Positions 26,381-34,005 of a stretch of 34,005 nt of DNA are shown one piece after another. Under the pieces are notes generated by a model. That model was not told the origin of the DNA, searched no databases, and worked only from the letters and a program-made list of their open reading frames with translations. This DNA is from Glaciecola sp. (GTDB taxonomy: Bacteria > Pseudomonadota > Gammaproteobacteria > Enterobacterales > Alteromonadaceae), in the NCBI GenBank assembly GCA_029246415.1, contig JAQWNF010000034.1:1-34005 (forward strand), in the 5' to 3' direction. The translations under genes were made by a program, and so were the position numbers. The stretch's first letter is position 1. The number at the start of each line of letters is the position of its first letter.

Positions 26381-27466
26381 GTGCCGCGTCAGACTTTTGC
26401 CAATATTAATTTAGCGGCTGTGCTTCACAATTATCATCAAGCCCAGCAAGCTGCACCGCACAGTAAAACTATGGCTGTCATTAAAGCCGATGCTTATGGT
26501 CATGGGATGTTACCCGTTGCGCAGTATTTGCAAGATGTCGCAGATGGTTTTGCCGTTGCGTTTATTGATGAAGCGATAGCCTTGCGTGAACATGGGATCA
26601 CTCAGCCGATTCTGGTGCTTGAGGGAGCGCATCAACCTGTGGACTTTTCGTTAGCCCAAGAACATGACTTATGGATGGTGATACACCAACCAGAACAGGT
26701 TTCGTGGTTATTAGATGCTGATGAACCTATTCCTACCTTGTGGTTTAAAGTGGATACGGGATTACACCGCTTAGGATTAACTGTCGCTCAGCTTGAGCAT
26801 GCTTTAGCTTCACTACCTGAGAGCGCCATAGAAAACACTGTATTAATGGGGCATTTTGCGTGTGCAGATGATCCCAGTAATGAATTTAATGCATTGCAAA
26901 TGGAGCGACTTAATCACATAGCCAGCACTTACCAACTGCCAATTAGTATGGCGAATTCGCCAGCTATTGCAGCGGATCCTGCATCACACGGAGCATGGAA
27001 TCGTTTAGGCATCGCACTGTATGGTTCAGAGCCTATGAATAAATCATCTGAGGATACATCTAAGCTTTCATTGCGACCTGCCATGCAACTTTCTGCTGGG
27101 ATCATTGGGTTGCGTACTATTAAACAAGGCGAAGGCGTAGGGTATGGGCAGACTTGGCATGCAAGCAGAGACAGTGTTATAGCGACATTAGCAATTGGCT
27201 ATGGCGATGGTTATCCGCGTCATGCTCCAACAGGCACGCCTGCGTGGTTACATGGGCAAAAGATCCCTTTAGTTGGACGTGTCTCAATGGATATGATTAC
27301 CTTTGATGTCACCGATGTGATCGAGCAGGTTAATATCGCTGATAACGTCGAGTTATGGGGGCAACACCTTAGTGTTACTGAGGTCGCTGAGCACGTATCA
27401 ACCATCAATTATGAGCTATTAACACGTATAAGTTCAAGAGTATCAAAAAGATACCATTATGATTAA
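26381..27466 (+). CDS. alr: Alanine racemase
   Basis: A PLP enzyme interconverting L- and D-alanine. The 361-residue frame starts at GTG 26381 with AAGGAT about seven bases upstream. It shows the PLP lysine motif 'TMAVIKADAYGHG', 'WFKVDTGLHRLGL', 'NSPAIAADPASHGAWNRLGIALYG', the second catalytic tyrosine in 'GVGYGQTWHASRD', and 'VGRVSMDMITFDVTD'. It is divergent from the SSS operon. In this setting it could convert D-alanine from stem peptides for catabolism, besides its normal role in wall synthesis; whether a second alr exists in the genome cannot be known here. Confidence 0.95.
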   Translation: MPRQTFANINLAAVLHNYHQAQQAAPHSKTMAVIKADAYGHGMLPVAQYLQDVADGFAVAFIDEAIALREHGITQPILVLEGAHQPVDFSLAQEHDLWMVIHQPEQVSWLLDADEPIPTLWFKVDTGLHRLGLTVAQLEHALASLPESAIENTVLMGHFACADDPSNEFNALQMERLNHIASTYQLPISMANSPAIAADPASHGAWNRLGIALYGSEPMNKSSEDTSKLSLRPAMQLSAGIIGLRTIKQGEGVGYGQTWHASRDSVIATLAIGYGDGYPRHAPTGTPAWLHGQKIPLVGRVSMDMITFDVTDVIEQVNIADNVELWGQHLSVTEVAEHVSTINYELLTRISSRVSKRYHYD

Positions 27467-27558
27467 CAAATAAGTACATTATACCTTTCAAAATATAGCC
27501 ATTAGCGATACATTACGGCTTTGTCCATCTCGGCTAATAATAATAAAAAGGTGGTGTT

Positions 27559-30500
27559 ATGTTACACGCTCAACTCTCTAATCCTGTTTGCCCATTACGT
27601 CAAAAAATTCGTGACTTTTATCGCATAGACGAAGACCAATCCGTTGATCATATTCTGCCGCAAGCAGAAGTTAACATGCGTGCGCGCAGCCGTGCATGGG
27701 AACGTGCACGTAAAATGGTGTTACAAATTCGCCGTGAACAAGAGCGTCATGGTGGTGTTGATGCATTGTTAAATGAGTTTTCATTATCAACCGCTGAAGG
27801 GATCGTGCTAATGTGTTTGGCCGAAGCCTTGTTGCGCGTGCCGGATAAAGACACCCAAGACGAGTTGATTAGAGATAAGTTGAGCCAAGGTGAATGGACG
27901 CCACATTTAGGCAATAGCGACTCATTATTTGTGAACGTTTCAGCTTGGGGCTTGTTATTCACAGGTAACATGGTTGATTATGCTGATGAAAAGAAAAAAG
28001 CTCAATTTGGTTTATTGAAAAAAACCATTGGTCGCTTAGGTGAGCCGGTAATTCGTAAATCGATGAACATTGCAATGAAAGTAATGGGTCGTCAATTTGT
28101 AATGGGCGAAACGATTAAATCCGCAGTTAAGCGCGCTCAATATAAAGAGTCCCAAGGGTATGTGTATTCGTATGACATGCTAGGAGAAGGGGCTCGCACT
28201 CAAGCAGATGCGGATCGTTATTATCAATCCTATGAATCTGCTATCCATGTTATTGGCAAAGCCGGAAAAGGCAAGGGGCCCGTTAAATCACCGGGTATTT
28301 CTGTTAAATTATCAGCGATCCACCCACGTTACGAGTTTACTCATAGTGAGCGCGTACTTGCTGAGATCCCTCCTAAATTAAAAGCATTGTGTCTACTAGC
28401 CAAGCAATATGATATTGGTTTAACCGTTGATGCTGAAGAATCTGAGCGTTTAGATATTTCATTAGACATTATTGAAGCGGTATTTAGTGATCCAGATCTT
28501 GGTGACTGGGAAGGCTTTGGTTTAGCTGTACAGGCTTACCAAAAACGCGCGATTCATGTTATAGAATGGTTGCGAGTGCTCACTCAAACTGTCGGTCGAC
28601 GCATGATGGTGCGTTTAGTAAAAGGGGCGTATTGGGATAGTGAAATTAAACATACGCAACAAATGGGATTAGAAGACTTTCCTGTCTTTACCCGTAAATC
28701 GTCTACGGATGTATCTTATCACGCGTGTGCAAACAAATTACTCGATTACCGCGATACCATTTTTCCGCAATTTGCCACACATAATGCTTATACCGCATCA
28801 GTGATTATTGAATTAGCCGGTGGTGATGCCATTGATAAACAAGATGCCGGATTTGAATTCCAGTGCTTGCACGGCATGGGCGATTCATTGTATGACCAAG
28901 TAGTCACAGAGTTAGGGGTTCAATGTCGAGTATATGCGCCAGTGGGCGAACATGAAGACTTACTTGCCTATCTTGTACGTCGGTTATTAGAAAATGGCGC
29001 AAATAGCTCGTTTGTTAATGCAATAGTCAATCCCGACTTACCTGTTGAGTCACTATTGACCGATCCAGTTGAAAGAACTCAGCGCTTAGCCAACAAAGCC
29101 AACCCTCATATTGTCAAAGCTAAAGACATGTTTGGTGCTGAACGTGTCAATTCTAAAGGCTTGGACATTAATGATCCGTTAACACTCATTCAATTGCAAT
29201 TAGATATGAATCGTTGGGTTGATGAGCATATTCCAGTGATGGGTGCGAGCAGTGATGTGACACCTATATATAATCCGGCAAAATTAACCGAACAAGTGGG
29301 TCAGTTACATTATCAAGATACACAACAGATGCTCGCCAAATTAGATAAAGCCCATGCCGCTTTTGCTGATTGGACTGCTACCGACGTCAATGAGCGTGCT
29401 GCGCTGATTAATCGTATTGCGGATGCCTTAGAGCGTCATATGCCTGAGTTGATTGCCTTGTGTATCAAAGAAGCGGGTAAAGTCACGCAAGATAGCATTG
29501 ATGAAATTCGTGAAGCGGTCGATTTTTGTCGTTATTATGCCGCTCAAGCGATTTTACTCGACCAAGATCAACGTTTGCAATCGCGCGGTGTGGTGTTATG
29601 TATTAGTCCTTGGAATTTCCCGCTAGCCATATTTTTAGGTCAAGTGGTTGCAGCCCTCGCAACGGGTAATACAGTATTAGCTAAACCTGCTGAACAAACC
29701 AGTTTGATTGCATTACATACACTCGATCTTATGTACTCAGTTGGATTGCCTGAAGGTGTGGTCGAAATGATAATTGCACCTGGTGCAGGTGTCGGTGAAA
29801 CCTTACTACCTGACCCACGAGTAAAAGCCGTGATGTTCACGGGTTCGACCCAAACTGGTACATTGATCTCCAAAATATTAGCGCAGCGTGGCGCTGAACA
29901 AGTACCACTGATTGCCGAAACAGGTGGTCAGAACTGTATGATAGTCGACTCAACTGCACTGCCTGAGCAGGTTGTAGATGATGTCATTGCGTCAGGGTTT
30001 CAATCAGCAGGTCAACGTTGTTCAGCCATGCGTGTACTATTTGTTCATGAAAAAATAGCAGATGATGTGATTGCTATGATCACTGGGGCAATGTCGGAAT
30101 TACACATTGGCGATCCTGCGATGTTAGATATTGATGTCGGGCCGGTGATTGATACTAAAGCACTGCAAGCGCTTAATGCCCATGTTGCTTATATGGACAG
30201 CCAAATCACGGCGAAACGCGCCCAATTATTGTATCAAAGCAATATTGGCGGATTAGCGGGACAAGGTCATTTCTTTGCGCCGCGTTTGTATGAAATCGAC
30301 CATATTGATGTCCTTGAAAAAGAAGTCTTTGGACCTGTTGTGCATGTTATTCGTTACAAAGGCAATGATATGAATGGACTTATTGAACAAATTAATGCGA
30401 CCGGTTATGGCTTGACGATGGGTATCCATACGCGCATCGAATCACGTGCAGTAGAGCTAGCTCGCTTATCACGTGCTGGTAATGTTTATATCAACCGCAA

Positions 30501-31383
30501 TATGATTGGTGCAATTGTTGGTGTACAGCCATTTGGTGGGCGTGGATTATCTGGAACGGGTCCTAAAGCCGGTGGTCCAAATTATCTACCGCGCTTATTG
30601 CAAGAAGTAGCAACACCCAAAGCAGCCAAAGCAGTGACAGTTGATGATACCGATCCTGCGTTACAGTCTGATGAGCAAGCCAAACAAGAAGCGCAGCAAT
30701 TTATGACGCAAGCTCGTCAAGTTGAAGGACTATGGCGTTTGACCTCGTTGAATGATCGTATTTCAGCGGTGCGTCAATTATTGGCTAAAATTGCAACCGT
30801 TGACTCGGTGGATGAGTTTGCCGATGATTTAAATCAAACTCTAGCTGCGGCACGTGATCAACTGATTCATATCGAAAAACGTCTACTCAAACCTAAAGAA
30901 TTACCAGGCCCAACTGGCGAATATAATGCGATATCTCTTGAGCCGCGCGGCGTGCTGGTGTGTTTTGCCGATAAAGATGTGACGTTTGACTACTGGACAT
31001 TGTCGATTGTTACCGCATTAGCGACTGGGAACGTAGTGGTTGCCGTCGTTTCAGAGTTATTTTACAGTGAAGCCATGGCGTTTCGTGATAAGTTAATTGC
31101 AACGGGTACTGATGGGGCTATTTTACAGGTGGCTAAGTTACGTCATCTTGATGCATTGTTGAAAGATGAGCATTTAGCGGGTGTCGTAGTTGATAGTAAT
31201 ACTGACAGAAGTGCTTATATGGCAATGATGTTAGCCGATCGCAATGGCGCAATATTACCTGTGATAACCGCAGAATATAATGATAATCTGATCCAACGTT
31301 TAGTGACCGAAAAAACCATCAGTATCGATACTACCGCATCTGGCGGCAACACTTCTTTGATGACATTGGTTGATGACGAGTAA
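27559..31383 (+). CDS. putA: Bifunctional proline dehydrogenase / glutamate semialdehyde dehydrogenase
   Basis: PutA oxidises proline to glutamate in two steps at the inner membrane face, using FAD and then NAD+. The 1274-residue protein starts directly with the dimerisation arm; the ribbon-helix-helix DNA-binding domain of trifunctional PutA is missing. The FAD barrel spans roughly 100-480 ('SPGISVKLSAIHPRYE', 'GLTVDAEESERLD', 'VRLVKGAYWDSEIK', 'FATHNAYT'). The aldehyde dehydrogenase domain is roughly 550-1030, with Glu787 ('AETGGQN') and Cys821 ('SAGQRCSAM'). The C-terminal about 200 residues are the conserved PutA C-terminal domain seen in long forms. It is followed two bases later by the CYTH gene. 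Confidence 0.95.
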   Translation: MLHAQLSNPVCPLRQKIRDFYRIDEDQSVDHILPQAEVNMRARSRAWERARKMVLQIRREQERHGGVDALLNEFSLSTAEGIVLMCLAEALLRVPDKDTQDELIRDKLSQGEWTPHLGNSDSLFVNVSAWGLLFTGNMVDYADEKKKAQFGLLKKTIGRLGEPVIRKSMNIAMKVMGRQFVMGETIKSAVKRAQYKESQGYVYSYDMLGEGARTQADADRYYQSYESAIHVIGKAGKGKGPVKSPGISVKLSAIHPRYEFTHSERVLAEIPPKLKALCLLAKQYDIGLTVDAEESERLDISLDIIEAVFSDPDLGDWEGFGLAVQAYQKRAIHVIEWLRVLTQTVGRRMMVRLVKGAYWDSEIKHTQQMGLEDFPVFTRKSSTDVSYHACANKLLDYRDTIFPQFATHNAYTASVIIELAGGDAIDKQDAGFEFQCLHGMGDSLYDQVVTELGVQCRVYAPVGEHEDLLAYLVRRLLENGANSSFVNAIVNPDLPVESLLTDPVERTQRLANKANPHIVKAKDMFGAERVNSKGLDINDPLTLIQLQLDMNRWVDEHIPVMGASSDVTPIYNPAKLTEQVGQLHYQDTQQMLAKLDKAHAAFADWTATDVNERAALINRIADALERHMPELIALCIKEAGKVTQDSIDEIREAVDFCRYYAAQAILLDQDQRLQSRGVVLCISPWNFPLAIFLGQVVAALATGNTVLAKPAEQTSLIALHTLDLMYSVGLPEGVVEMIIAPGAGVGETLLPDPRVKAVMFTGSTQTGTLISKILAQRGAEQVPLIAETGGQNCMIVDSTALPEQVVDDVIASGFQSAGQRCSAMRVLFVHEKIADDVIAMITGAMSELHIGDPAMLDIDVGPVIDTKALQALNAHVAYMDSQITAKRAQLLYQSNIGGLAGQGHFFAPRLYEIDHIDVLEKEVFGPVVHVIRYKGNDMNGLIEQINATGYGLTMGIHTRIESRAVELARLSRAGNVYINRNMIGAIVGVQPFGGRGLSGTGPKAGGPNYLPRLLQEVATPKAAKAVTVDDTDPALQSDEQAKQEAQQFMTQARQVEGLWRLTSLNDRISAVRQLLAKIATVDSVDEFADDLNQTLAAARDQLIHIEKRLLKPKELPGPTGEYNAISLEPRGVLVCFADKDVTFDYWTLSIVTALATGNVVVAVVSELFYSEAMAFRDKLIATGTDGAILQVAKLRHLDALLKDEHLAGVVVDSNTDRSAYMAMMLADRNGAILPVITAEYNDNLIQRLVTEKTISIDTTASGGNTSLMTLVDDE

Positions 31384-31385
31384 AT

Positions 31386-32900
31386 ATGCCTAAAAAAATC
31401 CAAACTCCGATGGAAATCGAGTTAAAGTTAATTGCGTTGCATAATCCACTGCTTGCTTTTGAAGAACAGGTATTACCCTTGTTAGATGGGCAAGTAGATG
31501 TATCTAAAAAGACGTTGAAAAATCAATACTTTGATACTCCTGAGCAGCTTTTACGCCAGCATAAGATGGGCCTACGGGTACGCTCAGCGAATGATGTACA
31601 CGAGCAAACACTCAAAATGAAAGGGACGACGGTTGGTGGTTTGCATCAACGTCCAGAGTTTAACTTGCCATTAGCGACTGCGAATGTTGATATTCGCTTG
31701 TTTGACGGCGATATATGGCCTGTGACTTTTGATGTCAACGCAATTCAAAACAGTTTAACTCCTTTGTTTACTACTCATTTTCATCGTACTACGTATCGAA
31801 TCAAGGATACCCAAGGCAATGATTTTGAGGTGGTGTTTGATGTTGGTGAGGTGGCTACAGACAAAGATCAACACCCGATTAATGAAATTGAGCTGGAGTT
31901 AATTAAAGGTACACCTAATGCTTTATTTGCGTTAGCTGAAACCATTGCACAACACTGTGATGTGCGGATCAATAATCTGACTAAGGCTGCCTATGGGTAT
32001 GCATTAGTCAGTGGTAAAGCACTACAACCAAAAAAAATGGCGTATGTATTACCGATTGATCGCAATGCATCCACTGAACAAGCATTTGAATCTGCAGTTG
32101 CTTATGCCCTAAAGCATTGGCAACATAACCAAACTGTTTATGTTGAAACTTATCGCTTGCAAGCATTGACAGAAATGGTGCGAGCGATTCGTTTGTTACT
32201 GCAAGTGTTTTCGCTTTATTTACCTGTATTACAGTGTAAAGAATTACTAAGTTTACATCGTGATTTAATTAAATTTTTACAAAAACTGCAATGGCAGGAT
32301 GAGATCCACGCAATCCGCTATTTACGTTCACGCAAAGGACCATTTAGTAAACGCTTAAATAAAGATTCAGCCTTAATGAGTTATTTACAGGGGCGTAAAG
32401 AGGGAATATTGAATGCTCATTCGCCTCAAGATATTATTTTTTCTAAACAATCATCGAGTATTCAGTTAAAAACCGCAGCATTGATCTTAAATCGCCCTTG
32501 GCGTGAAAGTGCACATGGATTTGAAGTGCCAGTATTAGAGCATGCGCATGGTTGGTTATCACAAGGGTGGCAAACTCTGCTGCAAGCCATGCCCAATAAA
32601 ACGATGCAAGCTCCGCAATACCTATCCGCACAAGTCTTGTTGCGGCAAACATTGCTCAATGGATTTATGCTCGCAGGGTTGTTCGATGAGGCACGCGAGG
32701 ATTTTCGTGCACCTTGGTTAGATTTAGCCATGGGTATGGAAGAGTTAAACGCGTTAGCATTATTACAACAAATTTTACAAGAGACAGATTTAGACGATAA
32801 AACTGATTTACTTAAATGGACATCGGATAAAACCAATGCTCTATTAAACGTAATGGAAATGACAAGGAACGTAGCGTTAAATGCTGAAGTATATTGGTAA
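31386..32900 (+). CDS. CYTH-CHAD protein, inorganic triphosphatase (YgiF type)
   Basis: A 504-residue cytosolic protein. The N-terminal CYTH tunnel (about 8-210) begins with 'MEIELKLIAL' (ExExK: Glu10, Glu12, Lys14) and continues with 'QYFDTPEQLL', 'GLRVRSAND', 'TLKMKG' and 'NEIELELIKG', as in E. coli YgiF, which hydrolyses tripolyphosphate. The C-terminal half (about 225-500) is a helical CHAD domain, known to bind polyphosphate. It starts two bases after putA stops and is likely co-transcribed, although no metabolic link to proline is obvious. The physiological substrate in this organism is inferred from the family. Confidence 0.88.
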   Translation: MPKKIQTPMEIELKLIALHNPLLAFEEQVLPLLDGQVDVSKKTLKNQYFDTPEQLLRQHKMGLRVRSANDVHEQTLKMKGTTVGGLHQRPEFNLPLATANVDIRLFDGDIWPVTFDVNAIQNSLTPLFTTHFHRTTYRIKDTQGNDFEVVFDVGEVATDKDQHPINEIELELIKGTPNALFALAETIAQHCDVRINNLTKAAYGYALVSGKALQPKKMAYVLPIDRNASTEQAFESAVAYALKHWQHNQTVYVETYRLQALTEMVRAIRLLLQVFSLYLPVLQCKELLSLHRDLIKFLQKLQWQDEIHAIRYLRSRKGPFSKRLNKDSALMSYLQGRKEGILNAHSPQDIIFSKQSSSIQLKTAALILNRPWRESAHGFEVPVLEHAHGWLSQGWQTLLQAMPNKTMQAPQYLSAQVLLRQTLLNGFMLAGLFDEAREDFRAPWLDLAMGMEELNALALLQQILQETDLDDKTDLLKWTSDKTNALLNVMEMTRNVALNAEVYW

Positions 32901-32913
32901 AACAAAGCATCAG

Positions 32914-32942
32914 TTAACAAAATACCATTTTTTTGCTATACT
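32914..32942 (+). promoter_or_regulatory. Strong sigma70 promoter for the 53-aa gene
   Basis: TTAACA (32914-32919) and TATACT (32937-32942) are separated by 17 bases, near-consensus for sigma70. It lies just after the CYTH-CHAD stop and 34 bases upstream of the GTG start of the small gene. Confidence 0.75.
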
Positions 32943-32975
32943 TATAACGAAAGGAAATATCAAAGGAGTATCACA

Positions 32976-33137
32976 GTGAAATTATCAAAGTTATTTAAAC
33001 GTAGAAGTAAGTATGCACCTATCGCATTTTTGGGGCGTAAAAAGATTGAAAAAATCTTAGATGCAGATATTGAGAAACTGAACAAAAAGCCTAAAGCTGA
33101 AGTTTCTGAAGCATCCGAATCTAGCGATTCGTTATAA
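32976..33137 (+). CDS. 53-aa conserved-looking small protein of unknown function
   Basis: The frame starts at GTG 32976 seven bases after a full AAAGGAG Shine-Dalgarno and ends at TAA 33135-33137. It is driven by the promoter at 32914-32942. The peptide has a basic N-terminus (MKLSKLFKRRSKYAPIAFLG), a central helix 'RKKIEKILDADIEKLNKK' and an acidic serine-rich tail 'EVSEASESSDSL'. No membrane segment or named family was recognised. The end overlaps the convergent mutH stop by six bases. Its expression signals make it very likely real. Confidence 0.75.
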   Translation: MKLSKLFKRRSKYAPIAFLGRKKIEKILDADIEKLNKKPKAEVSEASESSDSL

Positions 33138-33854
33138 GCCAAAAGCTCGATTAATTATCGCTTGTGTAAAAGGCTTACGTAAATAAAATCCTCGTGGTCG
33201 GGTTTGTATAGTCTGACCGTTGTTGCCAATAGCATCAGTTAAGGCTTTACCATTGGCAGCTTTAGGGCGAATGTGTAATGCTTCGCCCATTTTAGCTGTA
33301 ATCTGTTCGACCTTACCCAAACTAATTAACTCCATTAACTCTTCCCAATCGTGCGCTAGCAGAGCTAATTCCTGTGCATTCGGCTGCCACAGAATGGGCA
33401 TACCCAACTGTCTATCTCTCGGCGCAATAGAGCGTTCACCGACTACGGGGATAAATAATACCTGAGCGAGTTTATTGCGAACGGCACTCGTATCCCATTG
33501 CTCAGCAATATGAGCTAACAAATGGACGTAACACACGTAGGTCGTTTCTAAGACCTGTCCTTGATGATCAATTGGTATAGTTTTAAGCTCAATACCTAAT
33601 TCCGGAAAGTCTTGCTGTTGCTTTGAACCAGCGCTAGCGCCGAGCCATAACTCAATTAATTGACCAGTAAATCCCTTATGTTGTTTAAAGTGCTCAGGCA
33701 CGACAACATTCGCGTTATCACCTAATTCACCTAACGTTCGACCTGCAATGATTTCAGCACGGGCAAACAATTCTGCAGAACTTGTTGGCGCGGTTGTCGG
33801 AGGACGCTGAACAGATTTAACATTATAGGGAGGATTAGGCGTACTTTCAGTCAT
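33132..33854 (-). CDS. mutH: DNA mismatch repair endonuclease MutH
   Basis: MutH nicks the unmethylated strand at hemimethylated GATC sites after activation by MutS and MutL, so its presence implies Dam-directed repair. The 240-residue frame has the catalytic set Asp82, Glu89, Lys91 in 'QDFPELGIELKTIPID', with the same spacing as Asp70/Glu77/Lys79 of E. coli. Family motifs 'GRTLGEL', 'KGFTGQLIELWLGASAGSK' and 'TRPRGFYLRKPFT' are present. The N-terminus is about 12 residues longer than usual and rich in Pro and Thr. It is divergent from rppH, as in many Gammaproteobacteria. Confidence 0.96.
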   Translation of the reverse strand: MTESTPNPPYNVKSVQRPPTTAPTSSAELFARAEIIAGRTLGELGDNANVVVPEHFKQHKGFTGQLIELWLGASAGSKQQQDFPELGIELKTIPIDHQGQVLETTYVCYVHLLAHIAEQWDTSAVRNKLAQVLFIPVVGERSIAPRDRQLGMPILWQPNAQELALLAHDWEELMELISLGKVEQITAKMGEALHIRPKAANGKALTDAIGNNGQTIQTRPRGFYLRKPFTQAIINRAFGL

Positions 33855-33948
33855 ATATTTCTTCGATAAGTGTCAGTTATTACTAGGAAAAGATAGTGGT
33901 TTATGAAAGAATGTCAACATATTAAATATTCACCGAATTGGTTTCCAA

Positions 33949-34005
33949 GTGATAGATACTGAAGGATTCCGTGCCAATGTCGGTATTATTATCTGCAATA
34001 AACAG
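33949..34005 (+). CDS. rppH: RNA pyrophosphohydrolase RppH, N-terminal fragment at the window edge
   Basis: Nineteen codons from GTG 33949 read VIDTEGFRANVGIIICNKQ, matching the start of the Nudix enzyme RppH ('MIDxDGYRxNVGIVICN'). RppH removes pyrophosphate from 5'-triphosphate mRNA to trigger decay. The Nudix box lies beyond the window. The divergent arrangement with mutH agrees with gammaproteobacterial gene order. Confidence 0.88.
   Translation, partial: MIDTEGFRANVGIIICNKQ

Noticed and set aside
27559-31383. PutA as a trifunctional DNA-binding autoregulator
   Set aside because: The ribbon-helix-helix N-terminal domain is absent; the protein starts directly with the proline dehydrogenase arm.

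Overview
The window looks like chromosomal DNA of a marine-type Gammaproteobacterium, most likely Alteromonadales (Shewanella/Pseudoalteromonas/Colwellia neighbourhood). The reasons are the divergent mutH/rppH pair at the right end, a CnoX-type thioredoxin-TPR protein, a bifunctional PutA, a large TonB-dependent receptor and moderately AT-rich DNA. This placement is inference from gene content; no rRNA or tRNA gene was seen.

Left arm (1-4380): an accessory metal-handling island. It opens with the edge of an IS3-family element that cuts a cupredoxin gene, leaving only its 3' end. A tight plus-strand cluster follows: DUF2933 protein, ICMT-like membrane methyltransferase, Met/His-rich secreted protein, HMA-like protein lacking CXXC, small lipoprotein and a 44-aa membrane peptide. 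A minus-strand pair (DUF305 membrane protein, glutaredoxin-MauE fusion) converges on it. The set is typical of copper/silver resistance regions. The island abuts a 5'-truncated phoH-type gene, so it appears to have replaced the front of a resident gene.

Housekeeping block (4864-8115): Mpo1-like (DUF962) protein, cnoX, purA and a VOC-family protein. A transcription terminator hairpin and a possible competing RNA structure lie just upstream of purA.

Central block (about 8139-27466): apparently a locus for scavenging peptidoglycan fragments. A TonB-dependent receptor and a secreted two-domain GH3 beta-N-acetylglucosaminidase (NagZ type) diverge from a perfect 22-bp palindrome. Behind the receptor lie a truncated flavin-dependent tryptophan halogenase, a lipoprotein fusing an AmiD-type zinc amidase and a peptidoglycan-binding-like segment to an AmiE/beta-lactamase-like serine hydrolase, an NhaC-family antiporter and gamma-glutamyltransferase. 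A second minus-strand operon carries an SSS sodium:solute symporter, DUF885 lipoprotein, MurQ, NamZ (DUF1343) and an M14 peptidase, with alanine racemase divergent from it. Proposed flow: outer-membrane import by the receptor; removal of the stem peptide by the amidase fusion; stepwise removal of GlcNAc (GH3) and MurNAc (NamZ) in the periplasm; Na+-driven sugar or peptide uptake; MurNAc-6P converted to GlcNAc-6P plus D-lactate by MurQ; stem peptides processed by M14, DUF885 and GGT; alanine racemised by Alr. No MurNAc kinase, PTS or regulator gene is in the window, so those steps must be encoded elsewhere.

Right arm (27559-34005): putA, a CYTH/CHAD inorganic triphosphatase (YgiF type), a 53-aa protein gene with its own strong sigma70 promoter, mutH on the minus strand and the first codons of rppH.
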